A stretch of 64,000 nucleotides of DNA from Acaricomes phytoseiuli DSM 14247 (GCF_000376245.1 NZ_AQXM01000057.1:29797-93796), one strand, 5' to 3'. Positions 46,661 through 55,895 are shown, counted from the first letter of the stretch. The notes: generated from the letters alone by a model not told the origin. A program made the numbers and translations.

Positions 46661-47161
46661 TCATGGCACGAGCAGCAGTGGTCCCGCTGCACCCGCGAAC
46701 ATAAAAGGCGCGAAGGGCAGCTCAGTGCAAGGGCCGTCCCGGGCCAGGAACCACGCACCTAAAGCACCTCCGGCGACAAAACCTACGGCGATATCGATCA
46801 GCACCTGTTCCCAGCCCAGATAACCCAGATAGCTCCCGAGCACCGCTGCCAGTTTCACGTCGCCAAGCCCCAGCCCGGAAGGTGAGATCAGATGCAGCAC
46901 CGCGTAAAGCCCAGAACAGCCCCCCGCAGCGAGCAGCACCCGGCCCCAGATCGCGATACCGGGCCCTAGCGCAGATGCCAGCGCTAAGAGCAGCAGCACT
47001 CCCGCGAGCGAAGGTAGGACGATCCGGTCGGGGAGCAACCGGCATCGGATATCGATCACGCTGAGCCAGAGCGCCAGTACCGGGAAGTAGAGCGCAACAA
47101 CCAGAAGCGGCAGCACCCCGTAGGATCCGCTCTCCACAAGCTGCATGATGCGATCCGGCAT
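46661..47161 (-). CDS. A24 family prepilin peptidase (short, TadV/CpaA-like)
   Basis: An integral membrane aspartyl protease of 166 residues that would process type IV prepilin-like signal peptides. The two catalytic Asp regions are WLSVIDIRCRLLPDRIVLPS (first Asp) and GLGLGDVKLAAVLGSYLGYL (second, in GxGD). Six hydrophobic segments are present. It lacks the N-terminal methyltransferase domain, as in Tad/Flp systems. No pilin, ATPase or other Tad gene is nearby, so its substrates must be encoded elsewhere. It follows phoH on the same strand after about 90 bp. Confidence 0.88.
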   Translation of the reverse strand: MPDRIMQLVESGSYGVLPLLVVALYFPVLALWLSVIDIRCRLLPDRIVLPSLAGVLLLLALASALGPGIAIWGRVLLAAGGCSGLYAVLHLISPSGLGLGDVKLAAVLGSYLGYLGWEQVLIDIAVGFVAGGALGAWFLARDGPCTELPFAPFMFAGAAGPLLLVP

Positions 47162-47250
47162 ACTGGAGCATAAGCCGGGTATCCGGGATCCTGGCCGCAG
47201 CGTGAGCTGGATGTGGGTAACAGCAGCTCAGATCAGATCAACAACTCAGG

Positions 47251-48639
47251 TCAGATCTCAGCGCCCTCCAGCAGCTCAGTCACCAGAGCGGCGATCGGCG
47301 ACCGCTCGGAACGGGTCAGGGTGATGTGCCCGAAAAGCGGATGCCCCTTGAGCGTCTCCACGACCGCTGCGATACCGTCGTGCCGGCCTACCCTGAGGTT
47401 ATCACGCTGCGCGACATCGTGGGTGAGGACGATCTTCGAGTTCTGGCCTATCCTGCTCATCACTGTGAGTAGGACGTTCTTCTCGAGCGACTGCGCCTCG
47501 TCCACGATGACGAAAGCGTCGTGCAGGGAGCGACCACGGATATGCGTCAACGGCAGCACCTCGAGCATGCCCCGGTCCATAACCTCTTCGACCACCTCCG
47601 GGGAGACCAGCGCGCCGAGCGTATCGAAAACCGCCTGCGCCCAAGGGTTCATCTTCTCCTGCTCGGTGCCGGGAAGGTAACCCAGCTCCTGGCCGCCCAC
47701 CGCGAAGAGCGGGCGGAAGACGACAACCTTGCGGTGCTCCTGACGTTCCAGCACCGCTTCCAAGCCGGCGCAGAGCGCCAAGGCGGATTTACCGGTGCCG
47801 GCGCGCCCGCCCAGGGAGACGATGCCGACCTCCGGGTCCATCAGCAGATCTATCGCCAACCGCTGCTCTGCGGAACGGCCGTGCAGGCCGAAGACATCCC
47901 GATCTCCCCGGACCAGGCGAACCTGTTGATCGGCCCCAACCCGGCCGAGCGCCGACCCGCGGTTGGAGTGCAGCACCAGCCCCGTATTGACCGGCATCTG
48001 CGCGGCCTCTGGGATGAACACCGGCTCTGGGGTGTAGAGAGTGTTGACCGCCTCATCTGCGACATCCAATTCGATGACCCCGGTCCAGCCGGAATCCGCG
48101 ACGAGCTCATTGCGGTACTCCTCAGCCGGCAGCCCCATGGCTGAGGCTTTGACCCGCATCGGCAGGTCCTTGGAGACGACGGTGACCTCTTGGCCTTCGT
48201 CGGAGAGGTTTTTGGCGACCGCCAGGATCCTGGCGTCGTTATCACCGCTGCGGAATCCGGCGGGCAGGACGTCCGGAGAGATGTGGTTGAGCTCGACCCG
48301 GAGCGTGCCGCCCTCTTCGCCTATCGGAATCGACTGGCTCAAGCCGCCGTGCTCGATGCGCAGATCGTCCAGCAGGCGCAGCGCCTTACGCGCGAAATAA
48401 CCGAGTTCCGGATCATGCCGCTTCGCTTCCAGCTCCCCGATGACCACGATCGGCACGATCACCTCATGCTCCGCAAAGCGCAGGAGCGCGCGTGGGTCGG
48501 AAAGCAGCACCGAGGTATCCAGAACATAGGACTTGGTCCCCGTCAGGGCTGCTGCCGCAGCTTCTGCGGATCTCGATTGCTGCGGCGTACCGCGCTTCTT
48601 GGGCTCGGCTGCGGAAGTGATTTTCTCAGTCAGTGCCAC
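47251..48639 (-). CDS. PIN-PhoH (YlaK-type) ATPase
   Basis: A 462-residue fusion of an N-terminal PIN nuclease domain ([49 protein letters not shown] with acidic residues) and a C-terminal PhoH ATPase ([19 protein letters not shown] as Walker [21 protein letters not shown] as Walker [12 protein letters not shown]). PhoH2-type proteins act as RNA helicase/RNase. The GTG at 48639 is preferred since the family begins near here and GGAG precedes it; the longer frame to 48795 adds 52 unrelated residues. A 250-bp gap separates it from the upstream isoprenyl transferase, with nothing recognised there. Confidence 0.93.
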   Translation of the reverse strand: MALTEKITSAAEPKKRGTPQQSRSAEAAAAALTGTKSYVLDTSVLLSDPRALLRFAEHEVIVPIVVIGELEAKRHDPELGYFARKALRLLDDLRIEHGGLSQSIPIGEEGGTLRVELNHISPDVLPAGFRSGDNDARILAVAKNLSDEGQEVTVVSKDLPMRVKASAMGLPAEEYRNELVADSGWTGVIELDVADEAVNTLYTPEPVFIPEAAQMPVNTGLVLHSNRGSALGRVGADQQVRLVRGDRDVFGLHGRSAEQRLAIDLLMDPEVGIVSLGGRAGTGKSALALCAGLEAVLERQEHRKVVVFRPLFAVGGQELGYLPGTEQEKMNPWAQAVFDTLGALVSPEVVEEVMDRGMLEVLPLTHIRGRSLHDAFVIVDEAQSLEKNVLLTVMSRIGQNSKIVLTHDVAQRDNLRVGRHDGIAAVVETLKGHPLFGHITLTRSERSPIAALVTELLEGAEI

Positions 48640-48889
48640 GAGACTCCAGACCCCGGGCAGCGCCCGGTCAGTGAGAGATTCATTGATAGACGCGGGGAGG
48701 AGCAGCGCAGACCGGAAATGCTGCAGGTCCGGCGCGAAAGCCGCTCCATGAACGCTCCTCCCGATCAGAACGAGGGTCAGGTTCTGATGAGACAAAATGT
48801 ACGCTGGACTCGTTCAAAATCCGAGCCCCCACCGGCGCGTGTCCGGCAACGCCCTGGTGAACACCCGGTTAACCAGCCCGGAATCAGCG

Positions 48890-49663
48890 CTAGTTGCCGA
48901 AGCGCCGGTGCCGCCCGGCATAATCCCGAAGCGCGCGGAGGAAGTCCACTTTGCGGAAAGCGGGCCAGAGGACTTCGCAGAAGTACATTTCGCTATAAGC
49001 CCCCTGCCAGAGCAGGAAGCCGGAGAGCCGCTGCTCGCCCGAAGTCCGGATGAACAGATCAGGATCGGGTTGACCGGAGGTGTAGAGATAGCGGGAAATA
49101 TCTTCGACATCGAGGCGCTCGGCCAGGTACTGCAAGTCCTCGCCATGGGCCGCTGCCTCGCGCAGCCTACCCCGCACTGCATCGACGATCTCCCGACGCC
49201 CGCCGTAGCCGACGGCGAGGTTGATATGCAGTTTCTCCGGCCCGGTGCCGGTGGCCTCGACTGAGGCTTGCTGAGTGAGCCTGACCAGCCGGTTCGCCAG
49301 GTAATCCGGCAGCAGCTCCGGGGCGCCCATCGCGCTGACGCTGATCGATCCGTCCGCCTCCAGCCGATCCATAAGCGTAGCGATAATCCCCAGCAGCACG
49401 TCCAGCTCTTCTTTGGAGCGGTTGATGTTCTCCGTGGACAGCATGTAGATGGTTACGGTGCGGATACCGAATTCCTGGCACCAGCTCAGCAGTTCGATGA
49501 TCTTCTCCAACCCGGCTCGGTGACCGTGCCCGGTGGAGGCATTGAACTGCTTGGCCCAACGTCGGTTGCCATCGACAACCATGGCGACATGGCCCGGGAT
49601 CGGCTGGCCGCGCAGCTCTTTGGCGAGCCGACGCTCGTAATAACCGTAGAGCAGACGCGGCAT
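48890..49663 (-). CDS. Z-isoprenyl diphosphate synthase (UppS family)
   Basis: A cis-prenyltransferase that extends isoprenyl diphosphates, needed for the lipid carrier of peptidoglycan and glycans. Conserved: GHVAMVVDGNRRWAKQF with the catalytic Asp, STGHGHRAGLEKIIELLSWC, TIYMLSTENINRSKEELDVL, NLAVGYGGRREIVDAVR, PDPDLFIRTSGEQRLSGFLL and YSEMYFCEVLWPAFRK. The ATG at 49663 has AGGGGG at 8 bases; the ATG at 49669 is too near it. Position by mca/hemolysin III/greA is the usual actinobacterial setting of this gene. Confidence 0.94.
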   Translation of the reverse strand: MPRLLYGYYERRLAKELRGQPIPGHVAMVVDGNRRWAKQFNASTGHGHRAGLEKIIELLSWCQEFGIRTVTIYMLSTENINRSKEELDVLLGIIATLMDRLEADGSISVSAMGAPELLPDYLANRLVRLTQQASVEATGTGPEKLHINLAVGYGGRREIVDAVRGRLREAAAHGEDLQYLAERLDVEDISRYLYTSGQPDPDLFIRTSGEQRLSGFLLWQGAYSEMYFCEVLWPAFRKVDFLRALRDYAGRHRRFGN

Positions 49664-49787
49664 GGTCATTCCCCCTCCGGCCTCCTGCTCTTCAACTCGC
49701 TGTGCTTTTGCCTTTACCCGAGGTCAGGAAGATTCCTGAACAGTTTCTCCTAGCCTACTCGCCAGCTACGGAAAAGCTCATGCCCAC

Positions 49788-49823
49788 AAGTTACCGATAA
49801 GTAACTTACTGATTCGTAAGTTA
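49788..49823. promoter_or_regulatory. Three alternating AAGTTA half-sites before hemolysin III
   Basis: AAGTTAC (49788-49794) pairs with GTAACTT (49801-49807); TAACTTAC (49802-49809) also pairs with GTAAGTTA (49816-49823). The middle arm is shared, so two overlapping palindromes exist, each with a 6-bp spacer. The element ends 10 bp before the hlyIII start, overlapping its ribosome-binding region. Confidence 0.65.
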
Positions 49824-49833
49824 TCCTGGAAGT

Positions 49834-50535
49834 ATGAGCTCAAGTCGCAGTGATACCTCTGTGCTTAATTCTGCTGATCCCACTGGTTCCCCAGCCCCGT
49901 TCCCGGAGGTCAAACCGAGCTGGCGAGGCTGGATCCATCTGGGCGCGACCCCGTTGGCACTGGCCGCCGGGATCGTCCTGGTGAGCCTGGCCCCCAGTCC
50001 GGAAGCGAAGCTGAGCTCCGCGGTCTACGCGATCACCGGGCTGCTCCTGTTCGCCACCAGCGCGGTGTACCACCGGGGCAATTGGTCGCCACGAGTCAAG
50101 TCAGTGCTCAAGCGACTCGACCACACCAACATCATGCTCGTGATCGCAGGCACCTACACCCCCCTTGCGGTGATGCTTCTCCCCCACGACAAATCCAGGC
50201 TGCTGCTGTGGTTGATCTGGGGCGGGGCTATCGCCGGGGTCGCCTTCCGCGTGCTCTGGGTCAATGCACCACGATGGCTCTATGTACCGATCTACTGCGC
50301 GTTGGGATTAGCGTCCCTGTTCTTCATCCCGGACTTCTTCACAGCGAGCGTTCCCGCTGCGGTGCTGATCTGCGTCGGCGGGGCGTTCTACATCGCCGGA
50401 GCGGTTTTCTACGGCATCAAAAGACCCAACTTCAGTCGCTCGCACTTCGGCTTCCACGAGTTCTTCCACGCCTTCACCGTGGCCGGTTTCACCTGCCACT
50501 TCATCGCGGTGATGTTCGCGGTGTTCCTGCACTGA
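49834..50535 (+). CDS. Hemolysin III family (PAQR) membrane protein
   Basis: A seven-span PAQR-type protein of 233 residues. Signature residues: GWIHLGATPLALAAGIVLVS, LLLFATSAVYHRGNWSPRVK, LKRLDHTNIMLVIAGTYTPL and FGFHEFFHAFTVAGFTCHFI, which hold the His/Asp/Ser of the hydrolase-like site. Members are linked to lipid or membrane stress; the hemolytic label is historical. The gene stands between the isoprenyl transferase and mca, a conserved order. Its promoter overlaps the AAGTTA operator, so a repressor probably acts here, but none is adjacent. Confidence 0.92.
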   Translation: MSSSRSDTSVLNSADPTGSPAPFPEVKPSWRGWIHLGATPLALAAGIVLVSLAPSPEAKLSSAVYAITGLLLFATSAVYHRGNWSPRVKSVLKRLDHTNIMLVIAGTYTPLAVMLLPHDKSRLLLWLIWGGAIAGVAFRVLWVNAPRWLYVPIYCALGLASLFFIPDFFTASVPAAVLICVGGAFYIAGAVFYGIKRPNFSRSHFGFHEFFHAFTVAGFTCHFIAVMFAVFLH

Positions 50536-50555
50536 GCTACTGCTGAAGGCTGGGC

Positions 50556-50882
50556 TCAGCGATCCTGTGGACCTTTGTCAGCATCCGCATCAGTACCCGC
50601 AGCCGGGGCTTCAGGCAGATCTGCAGGGTACTCATTCCGCGCTTCCGGCTCCGGGCTTTCCGCGTTCTCCGCGGCGGTGCGTTCGGCCACCTGCGCCCGG
50701 TAACGGACCCGGCGGATCCGGCGGACCATATCGACGATGAGTATCGCTGCGACGACGACGACGCTGAAAGTCAGAACGAAACCCGGAAATCCCGGCCCAA
50801 TATCAGAGGGCGAGATTTCCGGCATGATCGAGGGGGACTCGCCGGAGGCAAAGATGTCCACCGTCGTGATGAGTTGGAGCAT
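50556..50882 (-). CDS. Small membrane protein next to mca
   Basis: A 108-residue protein with one clear membrane span (PGFVLTFSVVVVAAILIVDM, about 30-50), a basic stretch right after it (VRRIRRVRYRAQVAERTA) and an acidic, disordered C-terminus. The topology is type I-like with a cytoplasmic tail. Similar small proteins are common between mca and hlyIII in Micrococcaceae. Function not known. It is convergent with hlyIII and 66 bp downstream of mca. Confidence 0.7.
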   Translation of the reverse strand: MLQLITTVDIFASGESPSIMPEISPSDIGPGFPGFVLTFSVVVVAAILIVDMVRRIRRVRYRAQVAERTAAENAESPEPEARNEYPADLPEAPAAGTDADADKGPQDR

Positions 50883-50948
50883 ACTGCCATTATCGGGTGT
50901 CAGGGCGATGAGGAAGAAATCGCCTTCACTGGGCCTTACGGCGTGGCC

Positions 50949-51884
50949 CTAGCGAAGGCCCGCGAAGAAATCGTTCTCCGGCAGGGTTGCAGGCACCCGG
51001 GACTCGGCGAGAGCGTAGTCTTCCCAAGGCCACACCTTGCGCTGCATCTCGGTAGGAACCGCAAAGAAGAACCCTTCCGGATCCACCTGACTGGCGTGCG
51101 CCCGCAACGCCTCGTCACGAACCGGGAAGTAGTCCCCGCAATCGATCTTCGTCGTTACCTGATGCGGCTGCGGCCTCTCGCCATGAACATCTTCGGTGGA
51201 ATCCTGCTCCGCCATCATCATTGCGATGATCTCCTCGTACGGGGAGTCCATTCCTGCATCGAGCAAGGCCTGGTGCAGCACCTGGAAGCGCTGCTGACTG
51301 AAAGCCAGATCGTAGTAGAGCTTGGAAGGCGACCACGGCTCGCCCAGACCCGGGTAGCGCTCGGGGTCACCGGCAGCGTGGAAAGCTTCCACGGCCACCC
51401 GGTGCGCCATGATGTGGTCGGGGTGACCATAGCCGCCGTTCTCGTCATAACTGAGGATGACTTGCGGGCGGAATTCCCGAACCAGGCGCACCAGCGGAGC
51501 AGCCGCCTGCTCGATCGGCAAAGTGGCGAAAGCCCCATAGGGCAATGGCGGCAGCGGATCGCCCTCCGGCAGCCCGGAGTCCATGAAGCCCAGCCAGCGC
51601 TGCTCCACCTCGAGCGCCTGCGCCGCCTTCGCCATCTCCGTCCAGCGCAGACCAGCCATATCCCGTGACGCTCGAGGATCGCCCTCCATGGCCGGATTCT
51701 GCACATCGCCGCGCTCACCGCCCGTGCATGTGGCCACCATAACCTTGACCCCTTGTGCCGCATAGGCGGCCATCGTGGCTGCCCCTTTACTGGACTCATC
51801 ATCCGGGTGGGCGTGCACTGCGAGCAGGCGCAGCCCCTCATGAGCGCTCTCCGGAAGACGCTCCGCGCGGCCATCTGCGTGCAT
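50949..51884 (-). CDS. mca: Mycothiol S-conjugate amidase
   Basis: Mca cleaves mycothiol conjugates of toxins and electrophiles to mercapturic acids, releasing GlcN-Ins for mycothiol re-synthesis. Zinc ligands are in LLAVHAHPDDESSKGAATMA and GGYGHPDHIMAHRVAVEAF; TCTGGERGDVQNPAM is also conserved. About 311 residues. The ATG at 51884 has AGGGGG at 9 bases; the upstream TTG at 51902 is not needed. Presence implies that the organism makes mycothiol, as actinobacteria do. It is divergent from the DUF4307 gene, the usual neighbour. Confidence 0.96.
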   Translation of the reverse strand: MHADGRAERLPESAHEGLRLLAVHAHPDDESSKGAATMAAYAAQGVKVMVATCTGGERGDVQNPAMEGDPRASRDMAGLRWTEMAKAAQALEVEQRWLGFMDSGLPEGDPLPPLPYGAFATLPIEQAAAPLVRLVREFRPQVILSYDENGGYGHPDHIMAHRVAVEAFHAAGDPERYPGLGEPWSPSKLYYDLAFSQQRFQVLHQALLDAGMDSPYEEIIAMMMAEQDSTEDVHGERPQPHQVTTKIDCGDYFPVRDEALRAHASQVDPEGFFFAVPTEMQRKVWPWEDYALAESRVPATLPENDFFAGLR

Positions 51885-52114
51885 AACTGCCTGCCCCCTC
51901 AATCTGCTGATTCAGCCGAGTAACCGGCCCATTGGTGCCCGGCCTGCGCAGGAACGGGCAGGCGAACTAGACTGGAGATTACCCGTTGGCAGAGCAAGAG
52001 CCAACCGGGTGCGCAAAATACAGTAAGAACAGCTCAGAACAACACTCAAGACACGACACCACCGAGACGCAGAAACAGCGCACCCCGTGCTGTCCGTCAG
52101 ACAGGGCCCCTGCA

Positions 52115-52588
52115 ATGCCACTTCCGCCTTCCCCCGACACTGCCGCACCTGAACCGGCAGCGCAGTCCAGAATGGCTGAGCGCTACGGCCAGCAGATCGT
52201 GGGGTCCCGGCCGCGCCCGGTCAATCGCCGCCGGCTCCTCTGGTTCGGCAGCTCCGCAGGCCTGCTGACGCTGCTTTTCCTGGGCTGGGTGGCTTTCGGC
52301 AAAGGCGCCGGCATCGACTACAACCTCAGCTCTTTCGCCGTCACTGATGCCACTGAGACCGTGCTCCGCTTCACCCTGACCAAAGCCCCGGACCAGGCTG
52401 TTCGCTGCGAGCTCCGGGCCGTGGACAGCGGTTCCGGAATCGTCGGCTGGAAGGTCGTCGACATAGCGGCGGAACCCCAGGATTCGGCGGATAGCGGCTC
52501 TTCTGCCACGACGAATCACACCTTCTCCTTGCGCACCACTGCGCTATCGGTGAGCGGCCAGGTGGATAGCTGCTGGCTCGTCGACTGA
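52115..52588 (+). CDS. DUF4307 family membrane protein
   Basis: A protein of about 157 residues with one span (LLWFGSSAGLLTLLFLGWVA) and an extracytoplasmic DUF4307 domain (IDYNLSSFAVTDATETVLRF, CELRAVDSGSGIVGWKVVDI). The start ATG 52115 (MPLPPSPDTAAPEP) is taken as the most likely; an earlier start at 51986 would add 43 polar residues. It is regularly found between mca and greA in actinobacteria. Function unknown. Confidence 0.85.
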   Translation: MPLPPSPDTAAPEPAAQSRMAERYGQQIVGSRPRPVNRRRLLWFGSSAGLLTLLFLGWVAFGKGAGIDYNLSSFAVTDATETVLRFTLTKAPDQAVRCELRAVDSGSGIVGWKVVDIAAEPQDSADSGSSATTNHTFSLRTTALSVSGQVDSCWLVD

Positions 52589-52702
52589 GGAACCGGCAGC
52601 TGAGAAAACGGCAGCAGGCCTGCAACCGCTAGAACACGCCGAGGGCGAACGGCCTTGGGTTCTTCCAGAAGCTTGCCTAGAATAAATGGAATATCTGTTT
52701 CA

Positions 52703-52747
52703 ACCCCGCTTGGCTGGTTCCAGCTCTGGTAGCTGTCACAGCGGGGT
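52703..52747 (+). promoter_or_regulatory. Hairpin in the greA leader
   Basis: ACCCCGCT (52703-52710) pairs perfectly with AGCGGGGT (52740-52747), and the loop can fold further (CCAG with CTGG). It lies 60 bp before the greA start and is followed by CTTTGCTT, so it could be the DUF4307 terminator or a greA attenuator. Confidence 0.45.
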
Positions 52748-52809
52748 CTTTGCTTGCAGGAGGCGGGCAGGGCAGAGAAGCAGATGCAAGAAACCCAAGG
52801 AGAGCCGTC

Positions 52810-53301
52810 GTGTCTACCCCAAGTGTTCCGACTACCTGGCTGACCCAGGAGGCCTACGATCGACTCAACGCCGAGCTGGAGGAGCTTTCCGGGCCAGGGC
52901 GCGTTGAAGTCGTCGAGAAAATCGAACAGGCTCGTTCCGAAGGCGATCTCAAGGAGAACGGCGGCTACCACGCGGCTAAAGAGGAGCAGGGCAAGATCGA
53001 GGCCCGGATCCGCCAGCTGACAGAACTGCTGCGGGATGCCCAGGTGGGCGAGGCCCCGGAGGACAACGGCGTAGTCGGCCCCGGGATGCTCATCATCGCC
53101 AAGATCGCTGGGGATAAGACGACTTTCCTGCTAGGCAGCCGTGAAATCGCCGAGGACACCGATCTGGATGTCTTCAGCGAGAAGTCGCCCCTGGGCGAGG
53201 CGATCCACGGCCACAAAGCCGGCGACAAACTCAGCTACACGGCACCCAACGGCAAAGAGATCAAGGTCGAAATCGTCTCAGCCAAACCGTACACCGGCTG
53301 A
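52810..53301 (+). CDS. greA: Transcription elongation factor GreA
   Basis: GreA rescues backtracked RNA polymerase by stimulating transcript cleavage. The N-terminal coiled coil is TTWLTQEAYDRLNAELEELS followed by GDLKENGGYHAAKEEQGKIE, with the acidic tip (D and E of GDLKEN). The C-terminal globular domain ends SEKSPLGEAIHGHKAGDKLS and VEIVSAKPYTG. Start GTG 52810 with AAGGAG about 9 bases upstream. The 163-residue length is typical. Position between DUF4307 and the threonine ammonia-lyase is conserved in the group. Confidence 0.96.
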   Translation: MSTPSVPTTWLTQEAYDRLNAELEELSGPGRVEVVEKIEQARSEGDLKENGGYHAAKEEQGKIEARIRQLTELLRDAQVGEAPEDNGVVGPGMLIIAKIAGDKTTFLLGSREIAEDTDLDVFSEKSPLGEAIHGHKAGDKLSYTAPNGKEIKVEIVSAKPYTG

Positions 53302-53327
53302 GCCTGAACTCCGGAACCACTGCTCTC

Positions 53328-53422
53328 ACGGCCTCTGGCCCGAGAACAAGGGCTTTGTGTAGGCGGCATCAAGCGAAGCAGCCGCCGGCAAAGATCCTGT
53401 TCTCAGGCCAGAGGCCGTTTTA
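53328..53422 (+). terminator. Long nested inverted repeat (21-bp arms) between greA and ilvA
   Basis: The arms at 53328-53348 and 53398-53418 are inverse copies with a single difference at the 14th base. The 49-base loop holds a second hairpin, GGCGGC with GCCGCC. After the right arm comes TTTT, so it can end greA transcription. It is much larger than a normal terminator. On the minus strand the single mismatch becomes a G-U pair, so the structure would be complete in that transcript. Confidence 0.75.
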
Positions 53423-53446
53423 GTCGTTTCCGGGCACCTGAGACGC

Positions 53447-54733
53447 TCAGTGGACGACGATGGGCTTGAAGCCTTCGGCGCGGAGATTCCGCAGCACCTG
53501 CTCCCAGTGCTCATGGCCTTTGGTCTCCATGTTCACGGTAATCGAGACATCCCCCATATTGATCGCTCCGCCGATCCGGGTGTGATCGACTCCGGTGACA
53601 TTGGCATCGGATTCGGCAATGATCCGCGAGATCGTCGCTAGTGAGCCAGGACGGTCATCCAGGAGCATCCGGATGGTCAGATACCGCCCGGCGGCGGACA
53701 AGCCGCGCTGGATGACTTTGAGCATGAGCATCGGGTCGATATTGCCGCCGGAGAGAATCACCGCGGTGGTGCCCGGATCGAAGTCCTCGGCCTTGAACGC
53801 CCCATCCAGTAGAGCAGCAACGCCCACTGCCCCGGCGGGCTCCACTACCATCTTGGACCGTTCCAGAAGGAAGATCAGCGCACGCGCCAGCGAGTCCTCA
53901 CTGACCGTGAGTACATCATCGACGAGTTCACGGATGATCGAGAAGGGGATCTGGCCGGGCTGACCCACGGCTATGCCATCGGCCATCGTGGAGATACCGG
54001 ACAGCGGCACGAGTGCATCCGCGGCAAGGGAAGGCGGGTAGGCTGCCGCATTCTCGGCCTGCACCCCGATGACCCGGATCTGCCGCCCCAGCTCCTGCGC
54101 TTTGGCCTTGAGCGCCACCGCTACCCCAGCGAGCAGGCCGCCGCCGCCGACGCCCATCAGCACCGTGTCCAGCTGCGGCAGCTGCTCCAGGAGCTCCAGC
54201 CCCACAGTCCCCTGCCCCGCGACGACGTCCGCGTTATCGAAGGGGTGGACGAAGATCGCCCCGGTGCGCTCGGCGTGGTTCCGGGCCTCAGCGAGCGCCT
54301 CGTCCACGGTGAGCCCGTGCAGCACGACTTCCGCTCCGTGCCCTCGGGTTGCTGCCAATTTCGGCAGAGCCACGCCTAAGGGCATATAGATCCGCGCCTG
54401 AATACCCAGTGCTTTGGCCGCTACCGCGACACCTTGGGCGTGATTCCCAGCAGACGCAGCGACCACCCCCTGGGCTCGCGCTTCCGGGCTGAGGCCGGCC
54501 ATGTGCACATAAGCCCCCCGGACCTTGAAAGACCCCGCGCGCTGCAGATTCTCGCATTTCAGGAAGACTTCGGAACCGATCAGACGTCCCAGCGCCCGGG
54601 AACTCTCCACCGGAGTCCGTTCCGCAATCCCAGCGAGCAGCCTTTGGGCCCGGTAAATATCGTCGAGCTGCACGGGGAGCCCGGAGAGGAGTCCGGGAAA
54701 ACTGGTGCTCACGGTATTCATCTCGCTGCTCAT
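53447..54733 (-). CDS. ilvA: Threonine ammonia-lyase (with ACT domain)
   Basis: A PLP enzyme that deaminates threonine to 2-oxobutyrate, the first step to isoleucine. The PLP Lys lies in LQRAGSFKVRGAYVHMAGLS; the glycine loop is MGVGGGGLLAGVAVAL. The C-terminal 75 residues form one ACT domain (LLDDRPGSLATISRIIAESD) rather than the two ACT-like units of E. coli IlvA, giving the 400-430 residue medium form. Regulation by amino-acid binding to the ACT domain is expected. It is convergent with greA. A biodegradative role is also possible. Confidence 0.93.
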   Translation of the reverse strand: MSSEMNTVSTSFPGLLSGLPVQLDDIYRAQRLLAGIAERTPVESSRALGRLIGSEVFLKCENLQRAGSFKVRGAYVHMAGLSPEARAQGVVAASAGNHAQGVAVAAKALGIQARIYMPLGVALPKLAATRGHGAEVVLHGLTVDEALAEARNHAERTGAIFVHPFDNADVVAGQGTVGLELLEQLPQLDTVLMGVGGGGLLAGVAVALKAKAQELGRQIRVIGVQAENAAAYPPSLAADALVPLSGISTMADGIAVGQPGQIPFSIIRELVDDVLTVSEDSLARALIFLLERSKMVVEPAGAVGVAALLDGAFKAEDFDPGTTAVILSGGNIDPMLMLKVIQRGLSAAGRYLTIRMLLDDRPGSLATISRIIAESDANVTGVDHTRIGGAINMGDVSITVNMETKGHEHWEQVLRNLRAEGFKPIVVH

Positions 54734-54906
54734 CCCTTCGGTTGGGTCAGTTCTGATCTTCCGGCTCGGCGCGCTGCGGGTGGCTCAATCATTGCTCACG
54801 ACAGGCCAGCCGCGGAAATCGGCGAGATCTCGGCTGTCATAGAGCAGGGTTGCCGAGTCATCTTCAGCGATTCAGCATCAACGGAGCTTCTTACTTTGAA
54901 CCGAGT

Positions 54907-55842
54907 TCAGAGCCGGGCAGCGATGCCCCAGGAAATAGTGAAGGCCGCCCCCGGCTCGACCCATACCAGGCCGTCCCCGCTGTTGAAGGCATTAGCCGGG
55001 GCACTCATGGGCTCTATCGCAACGGCACGCTTCCGGCCGGGCAGGCCCTCCGTGATGAAGAGCTGAACATAGGGGCAGCTCTGCGGGTCCTGGCGCAGTG
55101 ATACTTCGCGGCCATCAGGGGCCTGGAGCGTGCTGTAGACCCAGCCGTCCGAGGCTGGGCTGAGCCCGGTGAAAGCCTGATCCACCTGCATTCCGCGCAC
55201 TGACACCGGCTGACGGAGATCGGTGTCTCCGCTCACGGGCAGGCTGCGGTATGGAATGAGCAGTTCATCGACCTCCAGCACCGTTTCCGCAGGCACTTGC
55301 AGTGTCAGTTCATCCGTGGGGGTCTCCCCCAGACGGAGGTAGGGGTGCGCGCCCAGCGCCGCCGGGGCCGGGCTGGTGGACTCGTTCCGGAGTTCCTGCT
55401 GCACAGAAAGCCAGCCTTCGGGGTCTAGCGAGTAGCGCACGAGGTGCAGCAGTTGGAAGGGGTAGCCGTGCTGCGGCCAGATCCGAGCCGCCAGCTCGAC
55501 GGCATGATCACTCCGGCTGGTGGTCGCGTAGCCGGTATTGCGCAGTAGACCGTGGATCGCGTGGCCTCTGGCCGGCTCGGTGATATCGAGTTGCTGCTCC
55601 TCACCGTTCAGCGACCAGCGCGCACCGGCTACCCGGTTGGCCCAGGGAGCCATGACCAGCCCGGAGCCGCCCGGCGCAGGCAGCTGCCCGGGGGCTGCGG
55701 GTTCGGTGAGATCAATGCCATCCAGCTGATAGCTCCGCAACGAAGCGCCTAACGGGGAGAGCGCTGCGCGGCCTGGGCCATGGCTCAGCTGGATCTCCTG
55801 ATAGCCGGAAGCGGTAGCGCCGAAAGAGTCAAAGGCCGTCAT
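54907..55842 (-). CDS. galM: Aldose 1-epimerase
   Basis: GalM interconverts alpha and beta anomers of galactose/glucose, feeding GalK with alpha-galactose. Sequence: AALSPLGASLRSYQLDGIDL, GLVMAPWANRVAGARWSLNG, ARGHAIHGLLRNTGYATTSR (with the catalytic His), LGAHPYLRLGETPTDELTL, and QLFITEGLPGRKRAVAIEPM with the catalytic Glu near the end. About 311 residues. The ATG 55842 is preferred; 55881 is possible. It is divergent from deoR-galT-galK and shares the TGTTY operator region with it. Confidence 0.92.
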   Translation of the reverse strand: MTAFDSFGATASGYQEIQLSHGPGRAALSPLGASLRSYQLDGIDLTEPAAPGQLPAPGGSGLVMAPWANRVAGARWSLNGEEQQLDITEPARGHAIHGLLRNTGYATTSRSDHAVELAARIWPQHGYPFQLLHLVRYSLDPEGWLSVQQELRNESTSPAPAALGAHPYLRLGETPTDELTLQVPAETVLEVDELLIPYRSLPVSGDTDLRQPVSVRGMQVDQAFTGLSPASDGWVYSTLQAPDGREVSLRQDPQSCPYVQLFITEGLPGRKRAVAIEPMSAPANAFNSGDGLVWVEPGAAFTISWGIAARL

Positions 55843-55895
55843 CTCTTCACCGTATCCGAGGCCCCCTCCCCTTGCTGGCATTCACTGATCATTTA

